A stretch of 64,000 bases of DNA from Oxalobacteraceae bacterium (GTDB lineage: Bacteria > Pseudomonadota > Gammaproteobacteria > Burkholderiales > Burkholderiaceae_D): NCBI GenBank assembly GCA_027490725.1, contig JAIXXN010000029.1, positions 1-64,000 of the forward strand, in the 5' to 3' direction. Below the pieces are notes generated by a model. That model ran no database searches, was not told the DNA's origin, and was given only the letters and a program-made list of their open reading frames with translations. The stretch's first letter is position 1, and the number at the start of each line of letters is the position of its first letter. Positions 9,823-17,910 of the stretch are shown piece by piece. The position numbers were made by a program, and so were the translations under genes.

Positions 9823-10788
9823 TTACAGGTCGAGCACCAGCATGGCGCTCTTCGCGCGTGAGCAGCAAGGGGTGAACTGCTGATTGCTCGCCTGCTCTGA
9901 CTCGTCCAGATACAGATCGCGGTGCTCGGGAACACCATCGAGCACCCGCGTCAGGCAGGTGCCGCACACACCCTGCTCGCACGAGGCAGGGATGAATACA
10001 CCGGCGTCACTCAGCACCCGTAGCACCGTGCTGTCTGCCGGGATGGTGTACACCTTGCCGCTCGAGGCCAGCTTCACGTCAAACGGCTGATCGCCACCAG
10101 CATCCGGCGCAGCGCTCATGCCAAAGTATTCGAGGTGCAGCTGCGCTGTCGGCCAGTCGTGCGCACTGGCCGTGGCCTTCACGTACTCAATGAAGCCTGC
10201 CGGGCCACACAGATAGATATGCGTGCGGCGATCCAGTTGCGCCAGCAGTGCGGCCAGATCCAGCTTTTGCGCGGCGTCGCCGCTGTCGTAATGGAACTGC
10301 ACCTGCGGGGCAAACGCTGCTGCGGCAATGCGCGCACGGAAGGCGGTGCGCTCCGGCGAGCGCGCGCAATAGTGCATCGCGAACGGTGCGCCCTGCGCCG
10401 CCAGCGCCTCGGCCATCGCCAGAATCGGCGTGACCCCGATGCCGCCAGCGAGCAACAGGCTCGGTCCGGCATCGGCTAGTGCAAACAGATTTTTCGGTGC
10501 GCTGATGTGCAGCACGCTGCCCGTCTGTACCCGCTCGTGCATGGCCTGCGAGCCGCCACGCGATGCCGGGTCACGCAGGACACCGATCAGGTAGCGCTGC
10601 CGTTCATGGGGCGCATTGCACAGCGAGTACTGGCGCACCAGTCCCTCGCCAAGATGGACGTCGATATGCGCCCCCGCCGTAAAAGCCGGCAGCGCGGCGC
10701 CGTCGACACTCACCAGTTCATAGGTGCAGATCTCCTCGGCCTCCTGATGGCGCTGCGCCACCCGCACTTGCAGTAATGGCGCGCTCAT
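9823..10788 (-). CDS. vanB: Vanillate O-demethylase reductase subunit
   Basis: Class IA-type oxygenase reductase (321 residues) passing electrons from NAD(P)H through flavin and a plant-type [2Fe-2S] cluster to VanA. N-terminal flavin-binding domain with RQYSLCN, nucleotide-binding GGIGVTPILAM, and a C-terminal ferredoxin domain with cluster Cys in CEQGVCGTC and a later Cys in the TPCCSRA segment. I start it at the ATG at 10788 (MSAPLLQVRV), which overlaps the vanA stop by ATGA; the frame extends 8 codons further but inside vanA. Confidence 0.94.
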   Translation of the reverse strand: MSAPLLQVRVAQRHQEAEEICTYELVSVDGAALPAFTAGAHIDVHLGEGLVRQYSLCNAPHERQRYLIGVLRDPASRGGSQAMHERVQTGSVLHISAPKNLFALADAGPSLLLAGGIGVTPILAMAEALAAQGAPFAMHYCARSPERTAFRARIAAAAFAPQVQFHYDSGDAAQKLDLAALLAQLDRRTHIYLCGPAGFIEYVKATASAHDWPTAQLHLEYFGMSAAPDAGGDQPFDVKLASSGKVYTIPADSTVLRVLSDAGVFIPASCEQGVCGTCLTRVLDGVPEHRDLYLDESEQASNQQFTPCCSRAKSAMLVLDL

Positions 10789-11816
10789 ACTTTGCGCTCC
10801 TGTTGCAGCCACTGATCGATGACGCGCCGCGACTGGACGCCGCCGGCGTCGATGTTCAACATCAGCAGCTTGCGCTCGGGATGGCGCAGCAGGTTGGCTT
10901 GCTGTAGCTCCAGCATTTCCTGATCTTCGCCGAATATCTTGCCCTGGCCGGTGCGGATGGTGGCGGTCAGCTCCTGATCCTCAGGCTTGAAGTTGCGCGC
11001 CATTCCCCAGAAATACCAGTGCGACGTAGCGCTTTCCGGCGTAATGAAATCGACCACGATGCTGGCAGCCTTGTGCTCGGGCGCCGCGTCATAGCCGCCC
11101 TTGCCCGCATGGGCCACACCGACTTCGATCAGCACGTGGCTGGGCGGCGTGAAGCGGCAGATCTGCCAGCGGTCGACCGGCACGTCGTCGGCCAGACCGT
11201 TGGCGCGCAGCGCTGCGCGCCAGAACGGCGGCGCCATAATGTTTTCCATGTAGCGGCTGGTAATCACCTGCTCGCCCTCCACCCGGGTGTGCACCGCTGC
11301 TTCGTCAATTTCCTTCTGGCCGATGCTGCTCGCATGGACGTAGGTTTCATGCGTTAGATCCATCAGATTGTCGATCATCAGGCGATAATCGCATTGAATG
11401 TGATACAGCCCGCCACCATAGGCCCACTCGGGATTGTCCGCCCATTCGAGATGGTGGATCAACGCCGGATCGGCCAGCTCGCTTTCGCCCGTCCATACCC
11501 AGATAAAGCCGTAACGCTGTTCCACCGGATAGCTACGGATGCAGGGGAAGCCCCGCACGCGCTGGCCCGGCATGCTGAGAACTTTTCCTTCGCAGCCCAT
11601 TTCCAGACCGTGATAGCCGCACACCAGCTGGCCGTCGCGGACGAAACCCAACGACAGCGGCGCGCCTCGATGCGGACAGAAGTCCTCGACGGCTGCCGGC
11701 TTGCCGTCGGCGCCGCGATAGAACACGATTTTCTCTCCGCAGATCTGGCGTCCCAGAGGACGCCCATCGATTTCGTCGGGCGTGCAAGCCACATACCAGG
11801 TGTTTTTTGGGTACAT
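10785..11816 (-). CDS. vanA: Vanillate O-demethylase oxygenase subunit
   Basis: Rieske non-haem iron oxygenase demethylating vanillate to protocatechuate plus formaldehyde. The Rieske centre is CPHRGAPLS ... CGYHG (near 46-69 of the 343-residue protein). The mononuclear iron site is in DNLMDLTHETYVH. AGGAG precedes two adjacent ATGs; the second (11816, MYPKNTWYVA) has the better spacing and matches known VanA starts. Order vanA-vanB on the minus strand, divergent from a MarR gene. No formaldehyde-detoxification gene lies nearby. Confidence 0.95.
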   Translation of the reverse strand: MYPKNTWYVACTPDEIDGRPLGRQICGEKIVFYRGADGKPAAVEDFCPHRGAPLSLGFVRDGQLVCGYHGLEMGCEGKVLSMPGQRVRGFPCIRSYPVEQRYGFIWVWTGESELADPALIHHLEWADNPEWAYGGGLYHIQCDYRLMIDNLMDLTHETYVHASSIGQKEIDEAAVHTRVEGEQVITSRYMENIMAPPFWRAALRANGLADDVPVDRWQICRFTPPSHVLIEVGVAHAGKGGYDAAPEHKAASIVVDFITPESATSHWYFWGMARNFKPEDQELTATIRTGQGKIFGEDQEMLELQQANLLRHPERKLLMLNIDAGGVQSRRVIDQWLQQERKV

Positions 11817-11860
11817 CATGTCTCCTAATCGAATCATGGAATTTTTTGAATTTTTGAATA

Positions 11861-11880
11861 ACGTTCAGTGCACTGAATGT
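11861..11880. promoter_or_regulatory. Palindromic operator candidate between vanA and the MarR gene
   Basis: A perfect 14-bp palindrome, TTCAGTG/CACTGAA (11864-11877), sits in a 20-bp imperfect one, about 45 bp upstream of vanA and 115 bp upstream of the divergent MarR gene. Its length and symmetry suit a MarR dimer. Confidence 0.6.
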
Positions 11881-11994
11881 CGTAAAGTATAGACCGTAAA
11901 CCGGTGCCGTAAACCACCGGGCCAAATTTTTTATTCTGAGTTTTGTATCTTGAATTAGCGCCCACGATAACAGCGCGCCAGCAGAGAGCACCTT

Positions 11995-12501
11995 ATGCCC
12001 CACACCGAGAGCCAATTGACTGACCTGTACGAACATCCGGGTCACTTGCTGCGTCGCGCACAACAGATTTCGGTGTCGATTTTTTACGACGAAATGGGCG
12101 CCGAACTGACACCCGTGCAATACGCCCTGCTACGCAATCTGGAAAGCCACGCAGGCATCGATCAGGTATCGCTGGCCGCCATCAGCGGCATTGATACCTC
12201 CACCGGCGCCACGGTGTGTGCGCGTCTTGAAGAAAAAGGCCTGCTTCAGCGTAGCGTGATTCCCACCAACCGCCGCCAGCGCGCACTGGCCATCACCCCG
12301 GCCGGCGAACAATTGCTGGCCGATCTGATTCCCGGTGCGCAGCGCTTGCGGCGCCGCTTGCTGGCACCGCTCAGTAGCGCCGAACAGCTGCAATTCATGG
12401 AACTGCTCACCAAACTGGTACAGGAAAATAACCAACAGAGCCGCGCGCCACTGAGCAGTGCTACGCCCATCACGCACGACAGCATCACACCCGTTCGATA
12501 A
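11995..12501 (+). CDS. MarR-family regulator divergent from vanAB
   Basis: A 168-residue winged-helix MarR protein: dimerisation helices at both ends and recognition region QVSLAAISGIDTSTGATVCA, followed by the wing with PTNRRQRALAITPAGE. Position suggests it represses vanAB and responds to vanillate or a relative. VanR in Pseudomonas and Caulobacter is of GntR type, so this would be a different class of vanillate regulator. The last 17 nt overlap the convergent end of pcaF. Confidence 0.85.
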   Translation: MPHTESQLTDLYEHPGHLLRRAQQISVSIFYDEMGAELTPVQYALLRNLESHAGIDQVSLAAISGIDTSTGATVCARLEEKGLLQRSVIPTNRRQRALAITPAGEQLLADLIPGAQRLRRRLLAPLSSAEQLQFMELLTKLVQENNQQSRAPLSSATPITHDSITPVR

Positions 12502-13687
12502 TCATCGCAATACCCTGTCCGACACCGATGCACATGGTGCACAGCGCATAGCGACCACCGCTCCGCTGCAACTGGTAGGTGGCCGTGGTGACCAGCCGCG
12601 CCCCGCTCATTCCCAGCGGATGGCCTAAGGCGATGGCGCCACCATTCGGATTGACGCGCGCGTCGTCATCACGCAATCCCAGCTGGCGCAATACTGCCAG
12701 TCCCTGCGCGGCGAAGGCCTCGTTCAGTTCGATCACATCCATCTGCTCCAGCGTCAGGCCGGTCTGGCGCAACAGCTTTTGCACGGCCGGCACCGGCCCG
12801 ACGCCCATCACGCGCGGTGCGACGCCGGCCGTGGCCATGCCAACGATGCGGGCCAGCGGCGTCAGACCGTAGCGCGCGGCCGCCTCGCGGCTGGCGATCA
12901 GTAGCGCGCAAGCACCGTCATTGATGCCGGAAGCGTTACCGGCGGTGACGCTGCCATCTGTGCGCACCACCCCTTTCAGTTTCGCCAGCGCCTCCAGCGT
13001 GGTGGCACGCGGGTGCTCGTCCTGCGCAAACAGCAGCGGCTCGGCATTTTTTTGCGGCAGCGCCACCGGCACGATCTCGCGCTCGAAGATACCTTCGGCA
13101 ATTGCTATGGCAGTCTTGCGCTGGCTGGCCAGCGCGAAGGCATCCTGATCGGCGCGGCTGATGGCGTAATCGGTAGCGACATTTTCTGCCGTCTCCGGCA
13201 TGGTCTCCACGCCGTATGCCTGCTTCAGTGCCGGATTAACGAAGCGCCAGCCCATGGTGGTGTCTTGCAATGCAGCGTTGCGGGTGAAAGCCGCATCGGG
13301 TTTACCCATCACGAATGGTGCGCGGGTCATCGATTCCACCCCGCCGGCAATCATCAGGCTAGCGTCACCAGCCTGAATCGCGCGGGCTGCCGTACCAATC
13401 GCGTCCATGCCGGAACCACACAGGCGATTGACGGTGGAACCCGGCACCGCCTGCGGCAACCCGGCCAACAATGCCGACATGCGCGCCACGTTGCGGTTAT
13501 CTTCGCCGGCCTGATTGGCGCAGCCATAAATCACGTCATCCACCTGATCCCAATCCACTGCGGGATTGCGCCGCATCAGCGCGCGCAGCGGCACGGCGCC
13601 CAGGTCGTCGGCACGCACGCTTTTCAGGGCACCGGCATAGCGGCCGATCGGGGTGCGCACGGCATCACAGATATAAGCTTCGTTCAT
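12485..13687 (-). CDS. pcaF: 3-oxoadipyl-CoA thiolase
   Basis: Last step of the beta-ketoadipate pathway, cleaving 3-oxoadipyl-CoA to succinyl-CoA and acetyl-CoA. The 400 residues match the family. The nucleophilic Cys is in [12 protein letters not shown] (near 90), the His in [11 protein letters not shown] and the second Cys in CIGVGQG at the C-terminus. The start ATG has GAGAGGA upstream. It lies 14 nt after pcaJ in the operon pcaI-pcaJ-pcaF. The family also includes acetyl-CoA acetyltransferases; context decides the name. Confidence 0.94.
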   Translation of the reverse strand: MNEAYICDAVRTPIGRYAGALKSVRADDLGAVPLRALMRRNPAVDWDQVDDVIYGCANQAGEDNRNVARMSALLAGLPQAVPGSTVNRLCGSGMDAIGTAARAIQAGDASLMIAGGVESMTRAPFVMGKPDAAFTRNAALQDTTMGWRFVNPALKQAYGVETMPETAENVATDYAISRADQDAFALASQRKTAIAIAEGIFEREIVPVALPQKNAEPLLFAQDEHPRATTLEALAKLKGVVRTDGSVTAGNASGINDGACALLIASREAAARYGLTPLARIVGMATAGVAPRVMGVGPVPAVQKLLRQTGLTLEQMDVIELNEAFAAQGLAVLRQLGLRDDDARVNPNGGAIALGHPLGMSGARLVTTATYQLQRSGGRYALCTMCIGVGQGIAMIIERV

Positions 13688-13701
13688 CTCATCCTCTCTG
13701 G

Positions 13702-14343
13702 TTACAGCGCCAGCAGCGGCGCACCAGTGGCCGCCTGCAGCGCTTCAAACGTCAATCCCGGCGCCATCTCACGCACCACCAGTCCGGCCGGTGTGACATC
13801 AAGCACGGCGAGGTCGGTATAGATGCGGTCCACGCAGCCCACCCCGGTTAGCGGGTAGCTGCACTGGCTGACGATCTTGCTGGCGCCGTCTTTGGACTGG
13901 TGTTCCATCATCACGAACACCTGCTTGGCGCCGATCGCCAGATCCATGGCACCGCCCACTGCGGGGATGGCATCGGGCGCACCGGTATGCCAGTTGGCCA
14001 GATCGCCGTTGGCAGCAACCTGGAACGCCCCCAGCACGCACACGTCCAGATGACCGCCGCGCATCATGGCGAAGGAATCACCATGGTGAAAATAGGCGCC
14101 GCCCGTCAGCAGCGTGACCGGTTGTTTGCCAGCGTTAATCAGGTCTTCATCTTCCTCGCCCGGCGCGGGTGCAGGACCCATGCCGAGCAAGCCATTCTCG
14201 CTATGCAGGAAGACTTCGCGTTCGACCGGTAAATGCTCGGCCACCTTGGTCGGCAGGCCGATGCCGAGATTCACATAAGCGCCTTCGGGAATATCGCGAG
14301 CGACGCGGGCGGCCATCTGGTCGCGGGTGTATTTGCTACTCAT
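13702..14343 (-). CDS. pcaJ: 3-oxoadipate CoA-transferase subunit B
   Basis: Beta subunit of the succinyl-CoA:3-oxoadipate CoA-transferase (213 residues). The catalytic glutamate is in LHSENGLLGMG near residue 50. The start ATG overlaps the pcaI stop (ATGA). It works with PcaI to activate 3-oxoadipate for PcaF. Confidence 0.94.
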   Translation of the reverse strand: MSSKYTRDQMAARVARDIPEGAYVNLGIGLPTKVAEHLPVEREVFLHSENGLLGMGPAPAPGEEDEDLINAGKQPVTLLTGGAYFHHGDSFAMMRGGHLDVCVLGAFQVAANGDLANWHTGAPDAIPAVGGAMDLAIGAKQVFVMMEHQSKDGASKIVSQCSYPLTGVGCVDRIYTDLAVLDVTPAGLVVREMAPGLTFEALQAATGAPLLAL

Positions 14344-15005
14344 GCGGACTCCTTGACGACGCGCTGTACAAAAATACCGGGGGTGACGATCACTTCGGGA
14401 TCGAGCTGGCCCAGTTCGACGACCTGCTGCACCTGTGCGATGGTGGTCTTGGCGGCCATCGCCATGATGGGGCCGAAGTTGCGCGCACTCTTGCGGTACA
14501 CCAGATTGCCCCAGCGGTCACCGTGCAGCGCCTTGATCAGCGCAAAGTCGGCGTGAATGGGCGATTCGAGCACGTAGTGACGACCGTTGATCAGGCGCGT
14601 TTCCTTGCCCTCGGCCAGCAGCGTGCCGTAACCGGTGGGCGAAAAGAAGCCGCCGATGCCGGCGCCGGCTGCGCGAATGCGCTCGGCCAGATTGCCCTGC
14701 GGTGTCAGTTCCAGCTCGATTTCGCCCGCACGATACAGCGCATCGAAATGATGCGAGTCGGTCTGGCGCGGAAAGGAGCAGATGATCTTGCGCACCCGCT
14801 TAGCCTTGAGTAAGGCCGCCAGCCCCGTTTCGCCGTTGCCGGCGTTGTTGTTGACGATGGTGAGCTCGCGCGCGCCCTGCGCGATCAGCGCGTCGATCAG
14901 CGCGGACGGCATGCCGGCGTTGCCGAAGCCGCCAATCATGACCGTTGCGCCGTCGTGTATATCGGCCACGGCGCGCTCCAGTGATGCAAATGTTTTATCG
15001 ATCAT
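14340..15005 (-). CDS. pcaI: 3-oxoadipate CoA-transferase subunit A
   Basis: Alpha subunit (221 residues) with the family CoA-binding region GGFGNAGMPSALIDAL near 22-37 and NNNAGNGETG near 51-60. First gene of pcaI-pcaJ-pcaF, facing away from the IclR gene at 15205. Its upstream region holds IclR-type half-sites, consistent with PcaR control. Confidence 0.94.
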   Translation of the reverse strand: MIDKTFASLERAVADIHDGATVMIGGFGNAGMPSALIDALIAQGARELTIVNNNAGNGETGLAALLKAKRVRKIICSFPRQTDSHHFDALYRAGEIELELTPQGNLAERIRAAGAGIGGFFSPTGYGTLLAEGKETRLINGRHYVLESPIHADFALIKALHGDRWGNLVYRKSARNFGPIMAMAAKTTIAQVQQVVELGQLDPEVIVTPGIFVQRVVKESA

Positions 15006-15091
15006 ATGCTTGCCTTATTGTGTTCGGTGCTCAGTGCTGTGTGCCCTGGGCTGTGTGCTTGGTGCGTGCTGCTTGCTGCTTGCTGCTTGAT

Positions 15092-15128
15092 GTTCGATAA
15101 TCGCACAGATGGCTGATTACCGCACATC
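15092..15128. promoter_or_regulatory. IclR/PcaR-type operator upstream of pcaI
   Basis: GTTCGATAATCGCACA (15092-15107) closely follows the known PcaR/PcaU/PobR consensus (GTTCGAT..TCGCAC type). A second half-site, ATTACCGCACA, lies about two helical turns further on. The region is between divergent pcaI and the second IclR gene. Just next to it, at 15067-15090, is a short GCTTGCT repeat of unknown meaning. Confidence 0.65.
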
Positions 15129-15204
15129 GAGTGTAGCAAGCTGAACGCCACGCGGTCAACAAAAAAACCGCTGGCGCGGCTGCCGGCTGCTTTAAAATCA
15201 CGCC

Positions 15205-16044
15205 ATGTCCAAGATTCCCCCTGCCCACACCCCGGTTGCCGACGTCGCGCCGCAACCCGCACCGAGCATCGCCGAACAGATCGATGCCATGACCGATCCC
15301 AGTTTCATGACCTCGCTGGCGCGCGGGCTGGCCGTGATTCAGGCTTTTAGCGATGCACGCAAGCCGCAGACCATCGCCAGCATCAGCCAGAAGACCGGGA
15401 TTCCCCGCGCTGCCGTGCGGCGCTGCCTGCACACCCTGCGCGAACTCGGTTATGTCGATGCGGAGTTGAATAATTTCGCGTTGCGCCCCAAGGTGCTCAC
15501 TCTGGGCTATTCCTACCTGTCGTCGACGCCACTGACCGTATCGGCCCAGCCCTATCTGAGCAACATCAGCCGGACGCTGAACGAATCGAGTTCGCTGGCC
15601 GTACTCGACGAGGACGAAGTTTTATACGTGGCGCGAGCGTCCACGTCACGGGTGATGTCGGTAGCGCTGAATGCGGGCAGCCGGCTGCCGGCCTACTGCA
15701 CCTCGCTGGGACGCGTGATGCTGGCGCAGCTGTCGCCGGTGCAGCTAGACCAGTATCTGGCACGCACCACACTGCGCCCGATGACCGAGCACACGGTCGT
15801 CGATCCGCAACGCCTGCGCGAGATCCTCGCTGGCGTGCGTCAGTCCGGCTACGCCGTCAACAACGAAGAACTGGAACTGGGACTGCGCTCGATCGCCGTG
15901 CCGGTGCGCGGCGCCTCCGGCACTGTGCTGGCGGCACTGAATGTGGGGGCGCAGGCGGCCCGCGTCAGCGTCCAGCAGCTGGAAAACGAATTCCTGCCGG
16001 TGCTGATACGCGGCGCCGCGGACCTCTCGATTTTGCTGCCTTAA
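15205..16044 (+). CDS. pcaR: IclR-family regulator (PcaR type)
   Basis: A 279-residue IclR protein with a Pro/Ala-rich N-terminal extension of about 30 residues, then SLARGLAVIQAFS and the helix-turn-helix TIASISQKTGIPRAAVRRCL, then the effector domain (NNEELELGLRSIAVPVRG). It resembles the 4960-5733 regulator and is divergent from pcaI. PcaR-type proteins activate the pca regulon with beta-ketoadipate as coinducer. Two IclR paralogues in one pca region suggests that the upper (pcaHGB-CD) and lower (pcaIJF) parts are tuned separately. Confidence 0.85.
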   Translation: MSKIPPAHTPVADVAPQPAPSIAEQIDAMTDPSFMTSLARGLAVIQAFSDARKPQTIASISQKTGIPRAAVRRCLHTLRELGYVDAELNNFALRPKVLTLGYSYLSSTPLTVSAQPYLSNISRTLNESSSLAVLDEDEVLYVARASTSRVMSVALNAGSRLPAYCTSLGRVMLAQLSPVQLDQYLARTTLRPMTEHTVVDPQRLREILAGVRQSGYAVNNEELELGLRSIAVPVRGASGTVLAALNVGAQAARVSVQQLENEFLPVLIRGAADLSILLP

Positions 16045-16095
16045 ATCGACCGGCGCTGCGGCGCAGCGTGCCAGTCGCAGTGGCCCGGCAAGGAA

Positions 16096-16881
16096 TCAGT
16101 CGAAGATCGCCACCGCACGGGTCCAGCCGGCCGAGGCCGCACGTATCTTGTGCGGGAAGCAGCTGATCGTAAAGCCGCTAGCCGGCAAGGCTTCCAGATT
16201 GTGCATCTTTTCCAGATGGCAGTAACCGATGTCGCGACCGGCCTTGTGGCCTTCCCAGATCAGGTCGATATTCCCGCTTTCCTGGATCTTCTTTGCCGTA
16301 AAGCTGAACGGCGCATCCCAGCTCCAGGCGTCGGTACCAGTCAGACGCACGCCGCGTTCCAGCAGATACATGGTCGCTTCGTAGCCCATGCCGCAACCGG
16401 CATTGACATAGTCGGGCTGGCCGTAGCGGCTACCGGCGCGGGTATTCACCACCACGATTTCCAGCGGCTGCAGGGTGTGTCCGATGCGCGCCAGTTCCGC
16501 CTCGACTTCCGCAGCAGTGACCACGTGGCCGTCCGGCAGGTGGCGGAAATCAAGCTTGACCCCGGGCTGGAAACACCATTCCAGCGGCACCTCGTCGATG
16601 GTAATAGAGGGTTCGGCGCCGCCCAGCTTGCGGTTCATGGTCGAGTGGAAGTGGTATGGCGCATCCAGATGCGTGCCGCTGTGCGTGGTCAGGCGCACCC
16701 ATTCGGCCGCCGCAGCTTCGCCATCGGGAAAATCGCTGGCTTTGGTGCCGGGTAGCAGATGCATGAATTCCCCCAGCGTCTGCTGGTGGTTCTGGTACTC
16801 GATCTTTGGCGCCAGCATGGGCGGATCGGACAATACATCGTTTTCCAGATAGATCGACAAATCAACAAAGCGGCGTGACAT
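16096..16881 (-). CDS. Cyclase-family (kynurenine formamidase-like) metal-dependent hydrolase
   Basis: A 261-residue member of the cyclase/KynB family with the metal site HSGTHLDAPYHFH near residue 65 and the later DAWSWD segment. The start is the ATG of MSRRFVDLS, with GGAA upstream; the frame is open for 58 more codons, but those are not family-like. Members hydrolyse amides, lactones or cyclic intermediates. It is divergent from the EthD gene, with which it probably forms a functional pair, perhaps opening a lactone-type intermediate. Substrate unknown. Confidence 0.8.
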   Translation of the reverse strand: MSRRFVDLSIYLENDVLSDPPMLAPKIEYQNHQQTLGEFMHLLPGTKASDFPDGEAAAAEWVRLTTHSGTHLDAPYHFHSTMNRKLGGAEPSITIDEVPLEWCFQPGVKLDFRHLPDGHVVTAAEVEAELARIGHTLQPLEIVVVNTRAGSRYGQPDYVNAGCGMGYEATMYLLERGVRLTGTDAWSWDAPFSFTAKKIQESGNIDLIWEGHKAGRDIGYCHLEKMHNLEALPASGFTISCFPHKIRAASAGWTRAVAIFD

Positions 16882-16973
16882 GGAATTCCTTTCAGTGATG
16901 GTGGCGGCTATGCTAAGCCCGGCTTTGCGCCCTTGTACAATCACTTCCGTCGATTCCACCCATCCACCATTTC

Positions 16974-16998
16974 GATAGCATCGCCCCCGCGTGCTATC
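16974..16998. promoter_or_regulatory. Inverted repeat between the divergent cyclase and EthD genes
   Basis: GATAGCA (16974-16980) and TGCTATC (16992-16998) form a perfect 7-bp inverted repeat with an 11-bp spacer, near the middle of a roughly 215-bp divergent promoter region. The spacing suits an activator or repressor dimer; which one is unknown. Confidence 0.4.
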
Positions 16999-17095
16999 CG
17001 GATTCCGCATAGCTGCTTTCGCAGCGCGCACGTAGCTACGCCAGTAAGGCCCCACGTACCATCGGCTTTTCTATTGCCTATTCGAGGAGCCTATC

Positions 17096-17836
17096 ATGAT
17101 CAAAATGTTAGCGGCGATCTGCCGCCGCCCGGGCATGACCCATGCCGAATATCTGGCCTATGTCCAGCACGTACACGGCCCGCTGGCCTGCGAAAATCCC
17201 GTGGCGCTGCAGCGCTATGTGCAGAATCATGTGTTCGATGCCGCCTTCGGCAGCAGCGCCGAAGCAGCCCACAACATGTTGCCAGTGCGTGATTCGGTGA
17301 CCGAGTTGTACTGGGACACGGCAGAGGACATGCGCAGCACATTCTCACACGAGCATGTGCGCACCAAGGTCGGTCCAGACGGCCCGAATTTCAGTGACTC
17401 CGGCGCGGGACTGAGCATGGTTGCCATCGAAGTCGAACAGCCGGTCAGCCATCCGGCCAGTTTCAGCGGCGCCAAGGTACTGCACTATCTGCGGAGCGAC
17501 GCCAGTCTGGCGCTGCCGGAGTTCTTCGAGCGCTGGAGCGCGGCGCATGCCTACGCGCTCCAGCACGCGCCGCAAGCGGCCGCAGCACTTCGGCGCTGCG
17601 TGCATAATCGCCAGCTGCCCGAGTTCAACCCCATGCTGGCCTATTTCGGCGGCAAAGAAAGCCTGATTTACGAAGGTGTCGCCAGTCTGTATTTTGACAA
17701 TGCCCACACTATGGGCGCTTTCCGCGCCTATGAAAGCGCGCTGCTGGCCTACAACGCCGAACCGGCCACCCGCTTCTTCGTCCCGCAACAATCGTTCTTC
17801 CTGTATGCCAGCGAAGTGCCGATCTACCAGCGCTAA
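17096..17836 (+). CDS. Tandem EthD-domain (dimeric alpha-beta barrel) protein
   Basis: A 246-residue protein with two ferredoxin-like EthD units. The first is near 1-110 (LAAICRRPGMTHAEYLAYVQ, then HGPL). The second is near 125-240 (KVLHYLRSDASLALPEFFER, then YASEVPIY). GAGGAG precedes the ATG. EthD proteins assist cytochrome P450s or act as small cyclases/decarboxylases on polyketide or aromatic rings. Its place beside a cyclase-family hydrolase and an FdeR-like regulator suggests a role in a flavonoid-derived intermediate. That is inference. Confidence 0.75.
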   Translation: MIKMLAAICRRPGMTHAEYLAYVQHVHGPLACENPVALQRYVQNHVFDAAFGSSAEAAHNMLPVRDSVTELYWDTAEDMRSTFSHEHVRTKVGPDGPNFSDSGAGLSMVAIEVEQPVSHPASFSGAKVLHYLRSDASLALPEFFERWSAAHAYALQHAPQAAAALRRCVHNRQLPEFNPMLAYFGGKESLIYEGVASLYFDNAHTMGAFRAYESALLAYNAEPATRFFVPQQSFFLYASEVPIYQR

Positions 17837-17838
17837 GC

Positions 17839-17899
17839 TTAGCCTTTAGCCTTTAGCCTTTAGCCTTTAGCCTTTAGCCTTTAGCCCTAAGCCTATAGC
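17839..17899. repeat. TTTAGCC heptanucleotide tandem repeat
   Basis: Six perfect copies of TTTAGCC (17845-17886) plus a partial leading copy, with a degenerate tail (CTAAGCC, TATAGCC), fill the gap between the convergent EthD and LysR genes. The period of 7 makes it prone to slippage; being noncoding, it would not shift a frame. Confidence 0.95.
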
Positions 17900-17910
17900 C
17901 CTTACCCAGG

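Noticed and set aside
17839-17899. CRISPR-like repeat array
   Set aside because: The unit is 7 bp with no spacers and no cas genes nearby; it is a simple tandem repeat.
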